From an uncultured Bacilli bacterium (lineage in GTDB: Bacteria; Bacillota_I; Bacilli_A; RF39; UBA660): 64,000 nt of DNA. The translations under genes and the position numbers were made by a program. Of this stretch, positions 32,717 through 41,688 are shown piece after piece (the stretch's first letter is position 1; each line of letters opens with the position of its first letter). The DNA is taken from positions 1 to 64,000 of the forward strand of contig CAKOOK010000001.1 in assembly GCA_934098515.1 (NCBI GenBank), read 5' to 3'. A model generated the notes under the pieces. The model worked only from the letters and a program-made list of their open reading frames with translations. It did no database searches and was not told where the DNA came from.

Positions 32717-34429
32717 TCACAAAATGTCAAAATATTTAAGGATACTATCAGCAAGTGTTTTACCAATAAGTTTCTTATTACTCATAATCCATAAGGCGTC
32801 TTCTTTATAGTCATGATGTGCCACCTCAACAAGTAATCCAAAAGGGAAATATCTATCATTAGCCTCACCTAAAGCTCCGTTAGCGTACTTAACTCCTCTG
32901 TTGGCTTTTTCATCATCTTTATTATAGTAAATGCTCATTAAATCTTCTTGAATAATATTTGCTATTGAGTAAGATGCACTTCCTTCTTCATCTATCCACG
33001 TTTCAATGCCGTAAGTATTGTGTGAGCCGCTTGCGTTTGAATGAATTGCAATTTTAAAGTCGCAGTTATAGTATTTTGCTTCACTATTCCACAAATTAAT
33101 GTTACCATTTGGATTATTACGATATACTTTTACTCCATAATTCTTAAGTTCTGCTTCAACGTAATCTGCAACATCATTCATTTCTTTAGCTTCAGTAGTA
33201 AAGCCAACTTCTTTAACTCCAATGTTGCCATCTTGATTAGAAGGAGATAAATATACTCTAAGTTCTGGCTTTTCTTCTACGTGTAAATCGTAAGTTGAAA
33301 CTATACTATCATTTTTCTTATTTGCTTTAACAACTGCCTTTAAAGTAAAATCTGTGTTGACTGTAATTGGCTCGTCATAAATAGCTCCACTTACTGCAGG
33401 ATCACTTCCGTCAGTCGTGTAATAAATTTTGCCATCTCCATTTGGGTTATTAAGTGTAATCTTGGTTCCTTTCTTAATATATTTAGGATAATTACTAATA
33501 AACACTGGTCTTAGAGTATCTTTCTCGTTCATCTGGAAATTAACGGTGCTAACTTTTGTATAGTTCTCATAATCTTTATACATTGCACTTATCTTAATTG
33601 TGTATTTCTTACTCTTTTCAAAGAATTCTGAAGAAATAACAGCTCGATTACTTCTTAAAGTTTTACTCTTAATAAGCCTACTGCCATTATAAATATCTAA
33701 CACTACTTTATCAGCATTTTCTGCTCCCTCATATTTAAAAATGATGTCGTTATAGTTAAGTACTTTGCCCTCTTCTGGAGAGGTAATTAAAACATCTCCT
33801 ACTGGTGAAATATTACTATATAAACTAATCTTATTAATTTCACTTACTCCATCAAATAATTTAACATCTAACTTTTGACTTAACCCTGAAAATAAATTAG
33901 AAGGTATAACATATTCATTACTAGTTACTTTATCTTCAAATATTTTATAATCTCCATCATTAATTGTAATCTTATAATTTTTATTAGTAACATCCCCATC
34001 TATTTTTAAAGTATAATCTTCATTATTAGTAAGTACTAGGTTATTATCTTTGCTAAATGTTGGCTCGGTATAGGTAAATGTATAAGGATTACTAACCGTC
34101 ATTGTATCTCCATGTGCACCATTTGCATAAATAACTAGTTTATATTTACTATCGTAAGTAATGTCTGGTAAATCAATCTCATTAATTAGTTTCGTTGTAT
34201 TCGTCGTATAAAAAACACTATTATTTGCATCATATATGACAATATCATAGTCTTTTGCTGCTCTAGCTTTCTCAAATCTAATCTTGTATTTAGTACTAAC
34301 GTTATCAACACTTATTATACTAAAATTAGTTAGGATCTTATCACTATGAAGTATAATATATGAAACCATAAATGTTGTTCCAATAAACACCAAAAGTACC
34401 ATACATATACTAATAATAACTCTCTTCAC
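32717..34429 (-). CDS. Membrane-anchored N-acetylmuramoyl-L-alanine amidase
   Basis: 570 residues from GTG 34427-34429 (AGGTG upstream). One N-terminal membrane helix precedes beta-rich repeats (~35-300). A chitobiase-C-like module follows (KIYYTTDGSDPAVSG). The C-terminal Amidase_3 domain (~390-570) shows FKIAIHSNASG and a final LLVEVAHHD with the catalytic Glu. The usual first zinc motif GHGG is replaced by LSPSNQDGN, as in one known amidase subfamily, so metal binding differs from textbook members. It cuts the stem peptide from glycan in the wall. Confidence 0.85.
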   Translation of the reverse strand: MKRVIISICMVLLVFIGTTFMVSYIILHSDKILTNFSIISVDNVSTKYKIRFEKARAAKDYDIVIYDANNSVFYTTNTTKLINEIDLPDITYDSKYKLVIYANGAHGDTMTVSNPYTFTYTEPTFSKDNNLVLTNNEDYTLKIDGDVTNKNYKITINDGDYKIFEDKVTSNEYVIPSNLFSGLSQKLDVKLFDGVSEINKISLYSNISPVGDVLITSPEEGKVLNYNDIIFKYEGAENADKVVLDIYNGSRLIKSKTLRSNRAVISSEFFEKSKKYTIKISAMYKDYENYTKVSTVNFQMNEKDTLRPVFISNYPKYIKKGTKITLNNPNGDGKIYYTTDGSDPAVSGAIYDEPITVNTDFTLKAVVKANKKNDSIVSTYDLHVEEKPELRVYLSPSNQDGNIGVKEVGFTTEAKEMNDVADYVEAELKNYGVKVYRNNPNGNINLWNSEAKYYNCDFKIAIHSNASGSHNTYGIETWIDEEGSASYSIANIIQEDLMSIYYNKDDEKANRGVKYANGALGEANDRYFPFGLLVEVAHHDYKEDALWIMSNKKLIGKTLADSILKYFDIL

Positions 34430-34466
34430 TACTATCACCTATCATAATTATAAACTAAAAAAGCCA

Positions 34467-34490
34467 TAAAAAAAAGCCCGAAGGCTATAA
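34467..34490 (-). terminator. Terminator of surface protein gene
   Basis: AGCC-ttcg-GGCT followed by eight T on the minus strand. The stop codon lies within the stem. Confidence 0.75.
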
Positions 34491-35297
34491 ATTGTTAAAT
34501 ACACTTTTCTTACGTAATACTAAATATCCTAAAATACTAGCACCCATGATGATGCCAAGAGGCAGATAATAATCTTCTACTCCTGTTTCAACGTTTTCAG
34601 GCTTAGTCGTGGTAGTTTTTGGTTTACTATTATTACATAAGATGTACTCTTTCTTTACAACTACAACTGGTCTAACTGCACATTTTGGATTATTATTTAC
34701 ATCTCCAATAGTTTTACTTTCTAGGGTGGCATATACTCCGTTAGACTTATCTGAACTAGCTGTAACGCAGTATACTTTTGGACTATCTGTAGTACTATCA
34801 TCGGCAGCAGATTGAGTCCAATAATTAGAATCCTCTGCTTGTAATACACTACTCTTAACTACTGGAGCAAGCCAAGCATAATCCTTAGTAATAGTCTTAT
34901 CTAAACCAAGAGCTTTTAAATCATCAGTAGTAAGAAGTCTTTTAGACTCTACTCTCCAACTCTTAGTACCCTCCATTAAAGAATTATAAATATAAGCTTT
35001 TTCTAAAATGGTTGTAGGCTCATGATCTCCAGGAGTAACCTCATCATAAACAACAGGGCTAGTCGGAGCTCCATCACTTCTTGGCTCATCAGCAGTACCA
35101 TCAAATATTAAGGTAACTGTTTCTTCTCCAGCAGCACTAGCTTTAAGTACATGAAATGCTCTACCTCCAGTTTGCTCAGTATCTCCCTCTTTTAGGGCTA
35201 CTACTACTTCATCACCAATGTCAAAGGTCTCACTGGTAGCCATTGCGTTAACTCCAAAAGGAACGGCAAGCGCTAAAACTAATAAAAATTTCTTCAT
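34485..35297 (-). CDS. Secreted, C-terminally anchored surface protein
   Basis: 270 residues. A signal peptide (MKKFLLVLALAVPFGVNAMA) precedes an external domain, a Thr/Lys linker (~225-240) and a C-terminal membrane helix with positive end (YLPLGIIMGASILGYLVLRKK). It has no LPXTG. The external part ends with YWTQSA...KCAVRPVVVVKK, similar in pattern to the WWSLSP...GVRPSISL end of the DGR-like target at 9.7 kb. The two may therefore share a lectin-like fold, but here codons are ordinary for the genome. Confidence 0.65.
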   Translation of the reverse strand: MKKFLLVLALAVPFGVNAMATSETFDIGDEVVVALKEGDTEQTGGRAFHVLKASAAGEETVTLIFDGTADEPRSDGAPTSPVVYDEVTPGDHEPTTILEKAYIYNSLMEGTKSWRVESKRLLTTDDLKALGLDKTITKDYAWLAPVVKSSVLQAEDSNYWTQSAADDSTTDSPKVYCVTASSDKSNGVYATLESKTIGDVNNNPKCAVRPVVVVKKEYILCNNSKPKTTTTKPENVETGVEDYYLPLGIIMGASILGYLVLRKKSVFNNL

Positions 35298-35337
35298 AAA
35301 TCATACTCCCTTTTTTATTTTGCCTTCTATCATAATA

Positions 35338-35366
35338 AATATAACACATAATTTAATTTTGGGCAA
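35338..35366 (-). promoter_or_regulatory. Promoter of secreted surface protein gene
   Basis: Minus-strand TTGCCC (35361-35366), spacer 17, TATATT (35338-35343). The ribosome site AAAGGGAG follows. Confidence 0.45.
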
Positions 35367-35457
35367 TAATTTTATTTACTTTGTTAATCCTTTAAAATCA
35401 ATTTACTTATTTGCTAATTCGTGATATCCTTTTAATAAGAATAGGAGTTTTTGAATT

Positions 35458-36114
35458 ATGAATAAAAAGGGTTTGACTTATGTTTTATTACTTGGTTTGA
35501 CGTTCTTACTAAGTATTATTATTTCTGGTAAATTATTATATATTGCACCACATCTTACAATAAGTGCATCTCTTCTAGCTTATGCATTTACTTTTCTTTT
35601 TACTGCTAGGCTAAATGAAGAAACGAATATTGATAACACAAAAAATGTTTTAAAAAAGGTTGTTATTGGCATCCTTATCTTCTATCTATTTATGATAGTA
35701 ATAAACTCTATAAGTGGTATGACTAGTACTAAAGAAGTAACTGAAAGTTTAAGAAACATCTTTACGCCAGATAAGCTTGCTATTAAAAGTATAAGTATTT
35801 ACTATCCAAATTTAATTAGTTTAATATCAGCAGTACTTATCTTTTATTTAACACATAACATCTTCTCAATAACTTTTGAAATAACTAAGGATTATACAAG
35901 TAAAACAATATCATTTATTATATCAATCTTAATATCATTTATTATTGACCAAATGATTTATATATCAGTAACGTGTTTCTTACCGCTTTATAATGAAAGT
36001 ATTACATTAACAAATTATATTGAAAATTTAACTGCATCATTTATTATAATTATCTTCACTTCGGTTATAATGACAGTAATTTATTCTATAATACAAAAAA
36101 GAAGCAAAAATTAG
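35458..36114 (+). CDS. Polytopic membrane protein, possibly VUT/QueT-like transporter
   Basis: 218 residues with six predicted membrane helices and short loops. The early segment ISGKLLYIAPHLTISASLLAYAF followed by LFTARLNEE resembles vitamin-uptake/queuosine-precursor transporters (YhhQ-like) but is not decisive. Monocistronic, with AGGAG before the ATG and a shared terminator with pnp. Confidence 0.5.
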   Translation: MNKKGLTYVLLLGLTFLLSIIISGKLLYIAPHLTISASLLAYAFTFLFTARLNEETNIDNTKNVLKKVVIGILIFYLFMIVINSISGMTSTKEVTESLRNIFTPDKLAIKSISIYYPNLISLISAVLIFYLTHNIFSITFEITKDYTSKTISFIISILISFIIDQMIYISVTCFLPLYNESITLTNYIENLTASFIIIIFTSVIMTVIYSIIQKRSKN

Positions 36115-36129
36115 TAATGCTTCTTTTTA
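36095..36129. terminator. Bidirectional terminator between membrane protein gene and pnp
   Basis: AAAAGAAGC/GCTTCTTTT stem flanked by A and T runs, serving both convergent genes. It overlaps the last codons of each. Confidence 0.8.
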
Positions 36130-38277
36130 TTTAGTCTTTTTTTCTTTTTTAGATTCGTCTTTAGGTAAGGCTTCTTTTCTAGATAGGTTTAGTCTTCCAC
36201 GATTATCATAACCTAGGGCTTTTACTACAATTTCATCGCCAACTTTAACAACATCTTTAGGATGATTTACTCTTTCGTGAGCAAGTTGTGAAACATGTAC
36301 TAGTCCTTCACATCCATCCCATAATGATACAAAGCATCCGAAGTCTTCAACCTTAACTACTTTACCAGTATAGATTTCTCCTTCTTCAACTTCTCTTGTA
36401 ATATTTTTAATTCTTTCAGCAGTTCTTGCAATAACTTCTTTATCAGTATGATAAATAATTACTCTACCATCATCTTCTAAGTCAACTTTAACTGCATCTT
36501 TATCATTAACAGTTTTAACGCCTTCTGGAGAGCACTCTAAAATAATCTTAGTAATCATCTCTCCGCCACGACCAATAACATCTTTAATCTTTTCCGGATT
36601 AATATTAAATGTTTCAATCTTTGGTGCATACTGACTTAGTTCAGTTCTAGGTCTAGCAATAACGCCTTCCATAACGTCTAATATTTCCATACGCGCTTTT
36701 TTTGCTTGAGCTAAAGCTTCTTTTAATATTGCTTTAGTAACTCCCTTAATCTTAATATCCATTTGTAATGCTGTTATACCGCTTCTAGTTCCAGCTACTT
36801 TAAAGTCCATATCTCCCATATGATCTTCAATACCTTGAATATCAGTTAAAATAGTATACTTCTTGCCCTTAGTAATAAGTCCCATTGCAATACCCGCTAC
36901 TGGGGCTTTAATTGGAACACCTGCTGCCATTAAACTTAGGCACCCAGCACAGATACTAGCTTGACTAGATGAACCATTACTCTCTAAAATTTCAGATACA
37001 ACTCTAATTGTATATGGGAACTCTTCTTCTGAAGGAATAACTTGAAGTAATGCTCTTTCACCTAGTGCGCCATGGCCAATTTCTCTTCTTCCTGGAGAAC
37101 CATATCTACCAGTTTCACCAACACTAAAGTTAGGAAAATTATAATGTAACATAAATCTCTTAGAATCTTCTAAACCAAGACCATCTAAAATTTGATGTTC
37201 ACCAATAGCTCCTAATGTAGTTGTAGCAAGTGCCTGAGTTTGTCCTCTAGTAAATACTGCAGAACCATGAGTTCTTGGAAGTAAATCAATATAAGCAGAT
37301 AATGGTCTAATTTCATCTAATGCCCTTCCATCTGGTCTAACATGTTTATTAGTAATTAAATCACGTACAACTTCTCCCTCAATAGCATCTACAACCTTTT
37401 TAGCTATTTTCTCAATGCTCTCATCTTCTGGATATTTTTCTATAAAATGAGCTACGGTATCTTCTTTAACTTCATCTATTTTTGCATAAGAAGCAAGTTT
37501 ATCTTTAATTTGAACAGCAGCAAGCATATCTTCTTCTGCATATTCTTTAATTTCTTTTTCTAGTTCTTCTGGAATACTAGCAAGTTCTACTTTCTTCTTT
37601 TCTTTACCAACTACTTCAATAATACTTTCTTGGAATTCGCATAATTCTTTAATATGTTTTTGTCCAAACATTAAAGCATCAAGCATATCACTTTCACTAG
37701 CTTCGTGAGCTCCAGCTTCAATCATACAAATATCATTTTTAGTACCAGCAACAGTTACTGTAAGTGAGCATGCATCTAACTCTTCACCAGTTGGATTAAT
37801 AACAAACTTTTTACCAATCTTACCAACGATAACACCAGCTACTGGTCCATCAAATGGAATATCAGATACGCCTAGTGCTAAACTTGAAGCAAATAAAGCA
37901 GTAATTTCTGGTGAATTATTTGGATCAACAGATAAGATTGTATTAATTACTTGTACTTCATTTCTAAAGTTCTCGTCAAACATTGGTCTAATTGGTCTAT
38001 CAATTAATCTAGCTGCAAGTGTCGCAGATTCACTAGGTCTTCCTTCCCTCTTAATAAATCCACCTGGAATTTTTCCTACTGAATATAACTTTTCATTATA
38101 AACTACAGTAAGTGGAAAGAAATCACCAGTTCCAACATTATCACTCATAACACTTGCTGATAATACTACAGTGTCTCCGTATCTAACTAAAACAGCACCA
38201 TTAGCTTGTTTAGCTAGTTCTCCTACTTCAACAACAATTTTTCTTCCTAAAAAATCAAAACTAAATTTTTTTTTCAC
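36127..38277 (-). CDS. pnp: Polynucleotide phosphorylase
   Basis: 716 residues starting at GTG 38275-38277, which gives the standard family start MKKKFSFDFLGRKIVVEVGEL. Upstream ATGs at 38286 and 38283 lie in or next to the GAGAGGATG ribosome site. Two RNase PH domains are seen: ANGAVLVRYGDTVVL, and GVPIKAPVAGIAMGLI later. A KH domain (INPEKIKDVIGRGGEMITKI) and an S1 domain (GKVVKVEDFGCFVSL) follow. It is a phosphorolytic 3'-5' exoribonuclease. Located downstream of rpsO as in most bacteria. Confidence 0.97.
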   Translation of the reverse strand: MKKKFSFDFLGRKIVVEVGELAKQANGAVLVRYGDTVVLSASVMSDNVGTGDFFPLTVVYNEKLYSVGKIPGGFIKREGRPSESATLAARLIDRPIRPMFDENFRNEVQVINTILSVDPNNSPEITALFASSLALGVSDIPFDGPVAGVIVGKIGKKFVINPTGEELDACSLTVTVAGTKNDICMIEAGAHEASESDMLDALMFGQKHIKELCEFQESIIEVVGKEKKKVELASIPEELEKEIKEYAEEDMLAAVQIKDKLASYAKIDEVKEDTVAHFIEKYPEDESIEKIAKKVVDAIEGEVVRDLITNKHVRPDGRALDEIRPLSAYIDLLPRTHGSAVFTRGQTQALATTTLGAIGEHQILDGLGLEDSKRFMLHYNFPNFSVGETGRYGSPGRREIGHGALGERALLQVIPSEEEFPYTIRVVSEILESNGSSSQASICAGCLSLMAAGVPIKAPVAGIAMGLITKGKKYTILTDIQGIEDHMGDMDFKVAGTRSGITALQMDIKIKGVTKAILKEALAQAKKARMEILDVMEGVIARPRTELSQYAPKIETFNINPEKIKDVIGRGGEMITKIILECSPEGVKTVNDKDAVKVDLEDDGRVIIYHTDKEVIARTAERIKNITREVEEGEIYTGKVVKVEDFGCFVSLWDGCEGLVHVSQLAHERVNHPKDVVKVGDEIVVKALGYDNRGRLNLSRKEALPKDESKKEKKTK

Positions 38278-38300
38278 TAACATCATCCTCTCACAAATAT

Positions 38301-38329
38301 AAAAAAAGACACTAAAAATAAAGTGCCCT
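38301..38329 (-). terminator. Terminator/attenuator between rpsO and pnp
   Basis: GGCACT...AGTGTC stem (one G-U) followed by seven T on the minus strand. Confidence 0.7.
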
Positions 38330-38597
38330 ATTTTCTTAAATTTAATTTTTTAATTACTTCACGATAACTAACTACATTAGTTCTCTTTAAGTAATCTAAT
38401 AAGCTACGTCTCTTACCAACCTTCATTAAAAGACCTCTTTTAGAATGATAATCATGCTTATTTTCTTTTAAATGTTCAGTTAGATTGTTAATTTCATCTG
38501 TAAGAATAGCAATTTGAACTTCTGTACTACCAGTGTTCTTTACATCCTTACCGAATTCTTTAACTAACTCAGCTTTTCTCTCTTTAGATACAGCCAT
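38328..38597 (-). CDS. rpsO: 30S ribosomal protein S15
   Basis: 89 residues, the exact family length. Conserved features are GSTEVQIAILTDEINNLTEHLK and HDYHSKRGLLMKVGKRRSLLDYLK. It binds 16S rRNA early in assembly. It is followed by pnp after a terminator. Confidence 0.98.
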   Translation of the reverse strand: MAVSKERKAELVKEFGKDVKNTGSTEVQIAILTDEINNLTEHLKENKHDYHSKRGLLMKVGKRRSLLDYLKRTNVVSYREVIKKLNLRK

Positions 38598-39044
38598 CTT
38601 TCATCTTCCTTTCTAATAAATCGGTTATACCCTAGTTATAATCTGGAAGAAAATTAAAACTAAGATAAAACTTTCTTAAACATTATATTATATATTTGCC
38701 TTAAAATCAACCAAAACTTCACACAAAAGAGAGTAAAAACCTACTCTCCATCTATCTAAACACTCTAAAGTGTACAATATATTATATTAAATTAAGTTAA
38801 TATAAGAATAATTAATTAGCCCATATATAGTTTTTAATCAACTTTTTTATAAACAACAATTATCAAAAAGAATAAGCATACTACAATCGTTCAGGCTCCG
38901 TCTACTTCTTTATTTAGTAAGCACTAATTAGTATTTTGGCCGCCACTGGCGACCATTTTATATTTGAAAAGGCTTCTTAAAATCATTTAGATATTTTGCT
39001 TTAATCATTAATATTTAACTCAATTTTGACCACATTGTGGTCAA
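38598..39044. other. Gene-free interval with two DUF1016-type palindromes
   Basis: About 450 bases without a plausible gene, including the rpsO upstream region. It holds TGGCCGCCA-c-TGGCGACCA (38937-38955, one mismatch) and the perfect 9-1-9 palindrome TTGACCACA-t-TGTGGTCAA (39026-39044). Read on the minus strand, the latter runs straight into AAATTGAGT, the position where DUF1016 genes encode Q-L-S. The palindromes are therefore probably remnants of further DUF1016 copies. Confidence 0.55.
39026..39044. repeat. Perfect 9-1-9 palindrome
   Basis: TTGACCACA and TGTGGTCAA flank a single T. The geometry is identical to the in-gene palindromes at 40106-40124 and 41405-41423, but with different arm bases. 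Confidence 0.7.
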
Positions 39045-39490
39045 TTTTTTAATCATCAGTTAATTCATTATCTTCTTTTTTACCTAATTCTTCTAGAAAA
39101 TTAGAAATATCTTCTTATATCAGTTTTTGTAATATCCTTTCTGATATTATTTCATTGTTCAGCTTATTTTTCTTTTAGAAAGATTTTTTTGATAACTTGA
39201 TTAATATAATAATCTATTTCATTAGCATTATTTAAAGAAAAAAGAAATCTGTAATGTTACATTGTTAACCTTTCCGACAACGTCGGGACTTTTTAATATT
39301 AATTGTGCCCCCACTGTGCACACTTTTTCATCACTAAATATATTGTAGAATTGTTTCATCCTAAATAATGTTCTTCTATTATATTTTTTTGCCTACTTCT
39401 ATAACTAATTTTTCAAAATATCTATCTATAATATTATCACCATATTTGCTACCTGCTTCATTAAGCAGTTTTCCTATTTCAAAGAATGAT
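39045..39490 (-). pseudogene. Decayed DUF1016 nuclease gene (mosaic of two fragments)
   Basis: Minus-strand reading from 39490 gives FEIGKLLNEAGSKYGDNII, nearly identical to residues ~34-55 of the intact copy at 39492-40382. A frameshift (an extra A in an A-run near 39390) breaks the frame before LFRMKQFYN. The fragment reaches the hairpin (39305-39323). A second fragment then begins at its own hairpin (39274-39286) with VPTLSERL, a stop, then NEIDYYINQV, stops, and EDISNFLEELG, matching the copy at 40791-41675. So two partial genes are joined at the hairpin. Confidence 0.8.
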
Positions 39491-39491
39491 A

Positions 39492-40382
39492 TCATACTAA
39501 TTCATATTTTCTAACAGCAATTCTTTCGTCAGAACAATACTCTATAACAAACTTGTTTTCTCTTTTACATATCAATATTCCCATTGTATTATTAGCTGAC
39601 AATTCCTTTATATTTTTATCTATATAATTCATATACTTTTGAACTTGTGATATATATTCTGCTTTAAATTCAGTAACTTTTAGTTCTACTACTACATATG
39701 CATTATATTTTATATTAAATAATAGTAAATCAATATAATGATTTCTGTCACCTATTTTAATTTTGTACTCACTACCTATAAAACTAAAGTTATTACCTAA
39801 CTCGTGCATAAATGATTCAATATCTTCTAATATTAAATTATGTAATGCTTTTTCAGTAACTATAATTATATTATTTTTATTTCTGATACATATTGGATTA
39901 GGTATTAAATCTTTAACGTTTAATGATTTGCTATTTATTATTTTGTTTCTTGTTTCCGTAGGCAATCTTTCATACTCGTTATTTTTAATTTTTTCTTGTA
40001 GTTGTCTTTGTGATAAATTGTTATCCTTTGCAATTTTAATATAATATTTAATTTCGTTATAATCGTCTAATGAAATTAAAAGTAAATAATGACTCCAACT
40101 TAATTGTGACAACAGTGTTGACACTTTTTCATTACTAAAGACATTATAGAATCTTTTCATTCTAAATAGTGTTCTTCTATTATATTTTTTGCCTACTTCT
40201 ATAACTAATTTTTCAGAATATCTATCAATAATATTATCACCATACTTACCGCCAGCTTCATTAAGTAATTTTCCTATTTCAAAGTATGTAATAACTTTAT
40301 GCTTTTCTTTTGAATAATCTTTTACCTTTAAATATATTTCATTATCTATTAACTTATTCTTTATCTCATCATAATAATTCAT
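39492..40382 (-). CDS. DUF1016 (YhcG-like) PDDEXK nuclease, copy B
   Basis: 296 residues. The N-terminal DUF1016_N domain contains YFEIGKLLNEAGGKYGDNII and LSQLSWSHYLLL. The C-terminal PD-(D/E)xK domain has SEYKIKIGDRNHYIDLLLFN and YVVVELKVTEF (Asp and E-x-K catalytic pattern). Ribosome site AAAGGAGTG precedes the ATG. The codons just before LSWSH form a near-perfect hairpin (40106-40124). It sits after a copied comEC tail. DUF1016 proteins are linked to defence islands; a nuclease role is likely, and a defence role is inferred. Confidence 0.85.
   Translation of the reverse strand: MNYYDEIKNKLIDNEIYLKVKDYSKEKHKVITYFEIGKLLNEAGGKYGDNIIDRYSEKLVIEVGKKYNRRTLFRMKRFYNVFSNEKVSTLLSQLSWSHYLLLISLDDYNEIKYYIKIAKDNNLSQRQLQEKIKNNEYERLPTETRNKIINSKSLNVKDLIPNPICIRNKNNIIIVTEKALHNLILEDIESFMHELGNNFSFIGSEYKIKIGDRNHYIDLLLFNIKYNAYVVVELKVTEFKAEYISQVQKYMNYIDKNIKELSANNTMGILICKRENKFVIEYCSDERIAVRKYELV
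40106..40124 (-). repeat. In-gene palindrome of DUF1016 copy B
   Basis: GTGACAACA-g-TGTTGACAC: 9-base arms with one mismatch around one central base, within the codons for VSTLLS. Confidence 0.65.
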
Positions 40383-40418
40383 ATTTCACTCCTTTCTACG
40401 GACTATATGTCTCAATTC

Positions 40419-40763
40419 TTAATTTACTTTTTTAGTCTTGAACATGATACTACCATCTTGAACTGTTCTATAAATTCTTGAACCATCTAATTTATTTAAC
40501 ACTTCTTTATTTGGATGACCATACCTATTATTTTTGCTAACACTTATAATTGAATACATTGGATTAATATCATTTATAAAATCTTTACCTATTCCAGCAT
40601 CCCCCATAAACATAAATTTACATACATCAAGTTTAGTATAAATAACATTACTATTATCATTCTCATTATCGTACTCTTTTGTTTGTAGGAAATGCAGTTT
40701 ACTATTATCAATATTTAATTTTTTAATACATGAGTAATACTTAATATTTTTCTTATCTAACAT
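40419..40763 (-). pseudogene. Duplicated comEC 3' fragment
   Basis: A 114-codon open stretch is almost identical to the end of ComEC (41689-43692). It begins LDKKNIKY and contains LHFLQTKEYDNENDNSN, then YGHPNKEVLNKLDGS. It lacks an in-frame block of about 29 residues that in full ComEC holds VGHHGSKTSS, a metallo-beta-lactamase-fold motif. It has no membrane part and no separate function is expected. It is the left-over of the duplication that placed a second DUF1016 gene here. Confidence 0.85.
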
Positions 40764-40790
40764 CCATACTTATATTTCTGCTGCATTATA

Positions 40791-41675
40791 TCAGAGTAAT
40801 TTATATTCCCTAGCAATTATCCTATTATCTGAACAATATTTAATTACATATTCATTATCTTGCTTACAAATAATAATTCCTACTGTATCATTTTCTTCAA
40901 TAGTTTTTATATTTTTATCAATATAATTCATATAATTTTGTATTTGTCCTGTATGATTCGAATTTAATTTAGTTACCTTTAATTCAATAACAACATAACA
41001 TTTAAACCTAATATTATATAAAAGAAGGTCTATATAATTATAACTATTCCCTACTTTAATTTTAAATTCATTATCTATAAAACTAAATCCACTTCCTAAT
41101 TCTTTCATAAACGAAGTAATATCATCTAATATTAGTTTTTGTAATAACTTTTCTGATATATTATCATAATTATAACTATTCTTAATTAATATAGGATTTT
41201 TAACAAAATCCACAACGTTACTTTCTTCCTTATTTATTAATTTTAATCTGGTTTCTTTATCTAATCTTTTATATTCTCTTGATTTTACAATTGTTCTTAA
41301 GGTTCTAATATCAATATTATTAATACAAACTTGATTAATGTAATAATTAATTTCATCTATATTCTTTATGGGTAACAATTCAACATAATGACTCCAACTT
41401 AATTGGTGCGACAATGTCGCACCTTTTTCAATTAACCAATAAAACTGTCTAATGCGTTTTAATAAAGTTGTATTATATTTTTTATGAACCTCAGACTTAA
41501 GCCGTTCAGAATGTTGTTTAATAATATTTTCTCCGTAATGTTTGCCATCTTCCGAAATCATTTTTCCAACATTGTAATAAGTCTTTAGGTCGCTTTTGTT
41601 AATTGAATAATTCTTTACCTTCTTGTTTATCTCATTATTTAAAAGTTCATTTTTTATCTCATCATAATAATTCAT
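40791..41675 (-). CDS. DUF1016 (YhcG-like) PDDEXK nuclease, copy A
   Basis: 294 residues from the ATG at 41673-41675, after AAAGGAGTGG. The longer frame to 41708 runs into comEC. DUF1016_N features are YYNVGKMISEDGKHYGENII and LSHQLSWSHYVELL. The nuclease domain has DNEFKIKVGNSYNYIDLLLYN and CYVVIELKVTKL. It is only partly similar to copy B (clearly divergent), although the comEC tails next to them are nearly identical. A perfect palindrome lies at 41405-41423. Probable DNA nuclease. Confidence 0.85.
   Translation of the reverse strand: MNYYDEIKNELLNNEINKKVKNYSINKSDLKTYYNVGKMISEDGKHYGENIIKQHSERLKSEVHKKYNTTLLKRIRQFYWLIEKGATLSHQLSWSHYVELLPIKNIDEINYYINQVCINNIDIRTLRTIVKSREYKRLDKETRLKLINKEESNVVDFVKNPILIKNSYNYDNISEKLLQKLILDDITSFMKELGSGFSFIDNEFKIKVGNSYNYIDLLLYNIRFKCYVVIELKVTKLNSNHTGQIQNYMNYIDKNIKTIEENDTVGIIICKQDNEYVIKYCSDNRIIAREYKLL
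41405..41423 (-). repeat. In-gene perfect 9-1-9 palindrome of DUF1016 copy A
   Basis: GGTGCGACA-a-TGTCGCACC lies in the codons for GATLSH, directly before QLSWSH. The arms differ from copy B but remain self-complementary. Confidence 0.75.
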
Positions 41676-41688
41676 ATTCCACTCCTTT

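Noticed and set aside
40419..40763. Independent gene encoding a small metallo-beta-lactamase-like protein
   Set aside because: It is nearly identical to the comEC tail and lacks its VGHHGSK motif, so it is a duplication remnant.
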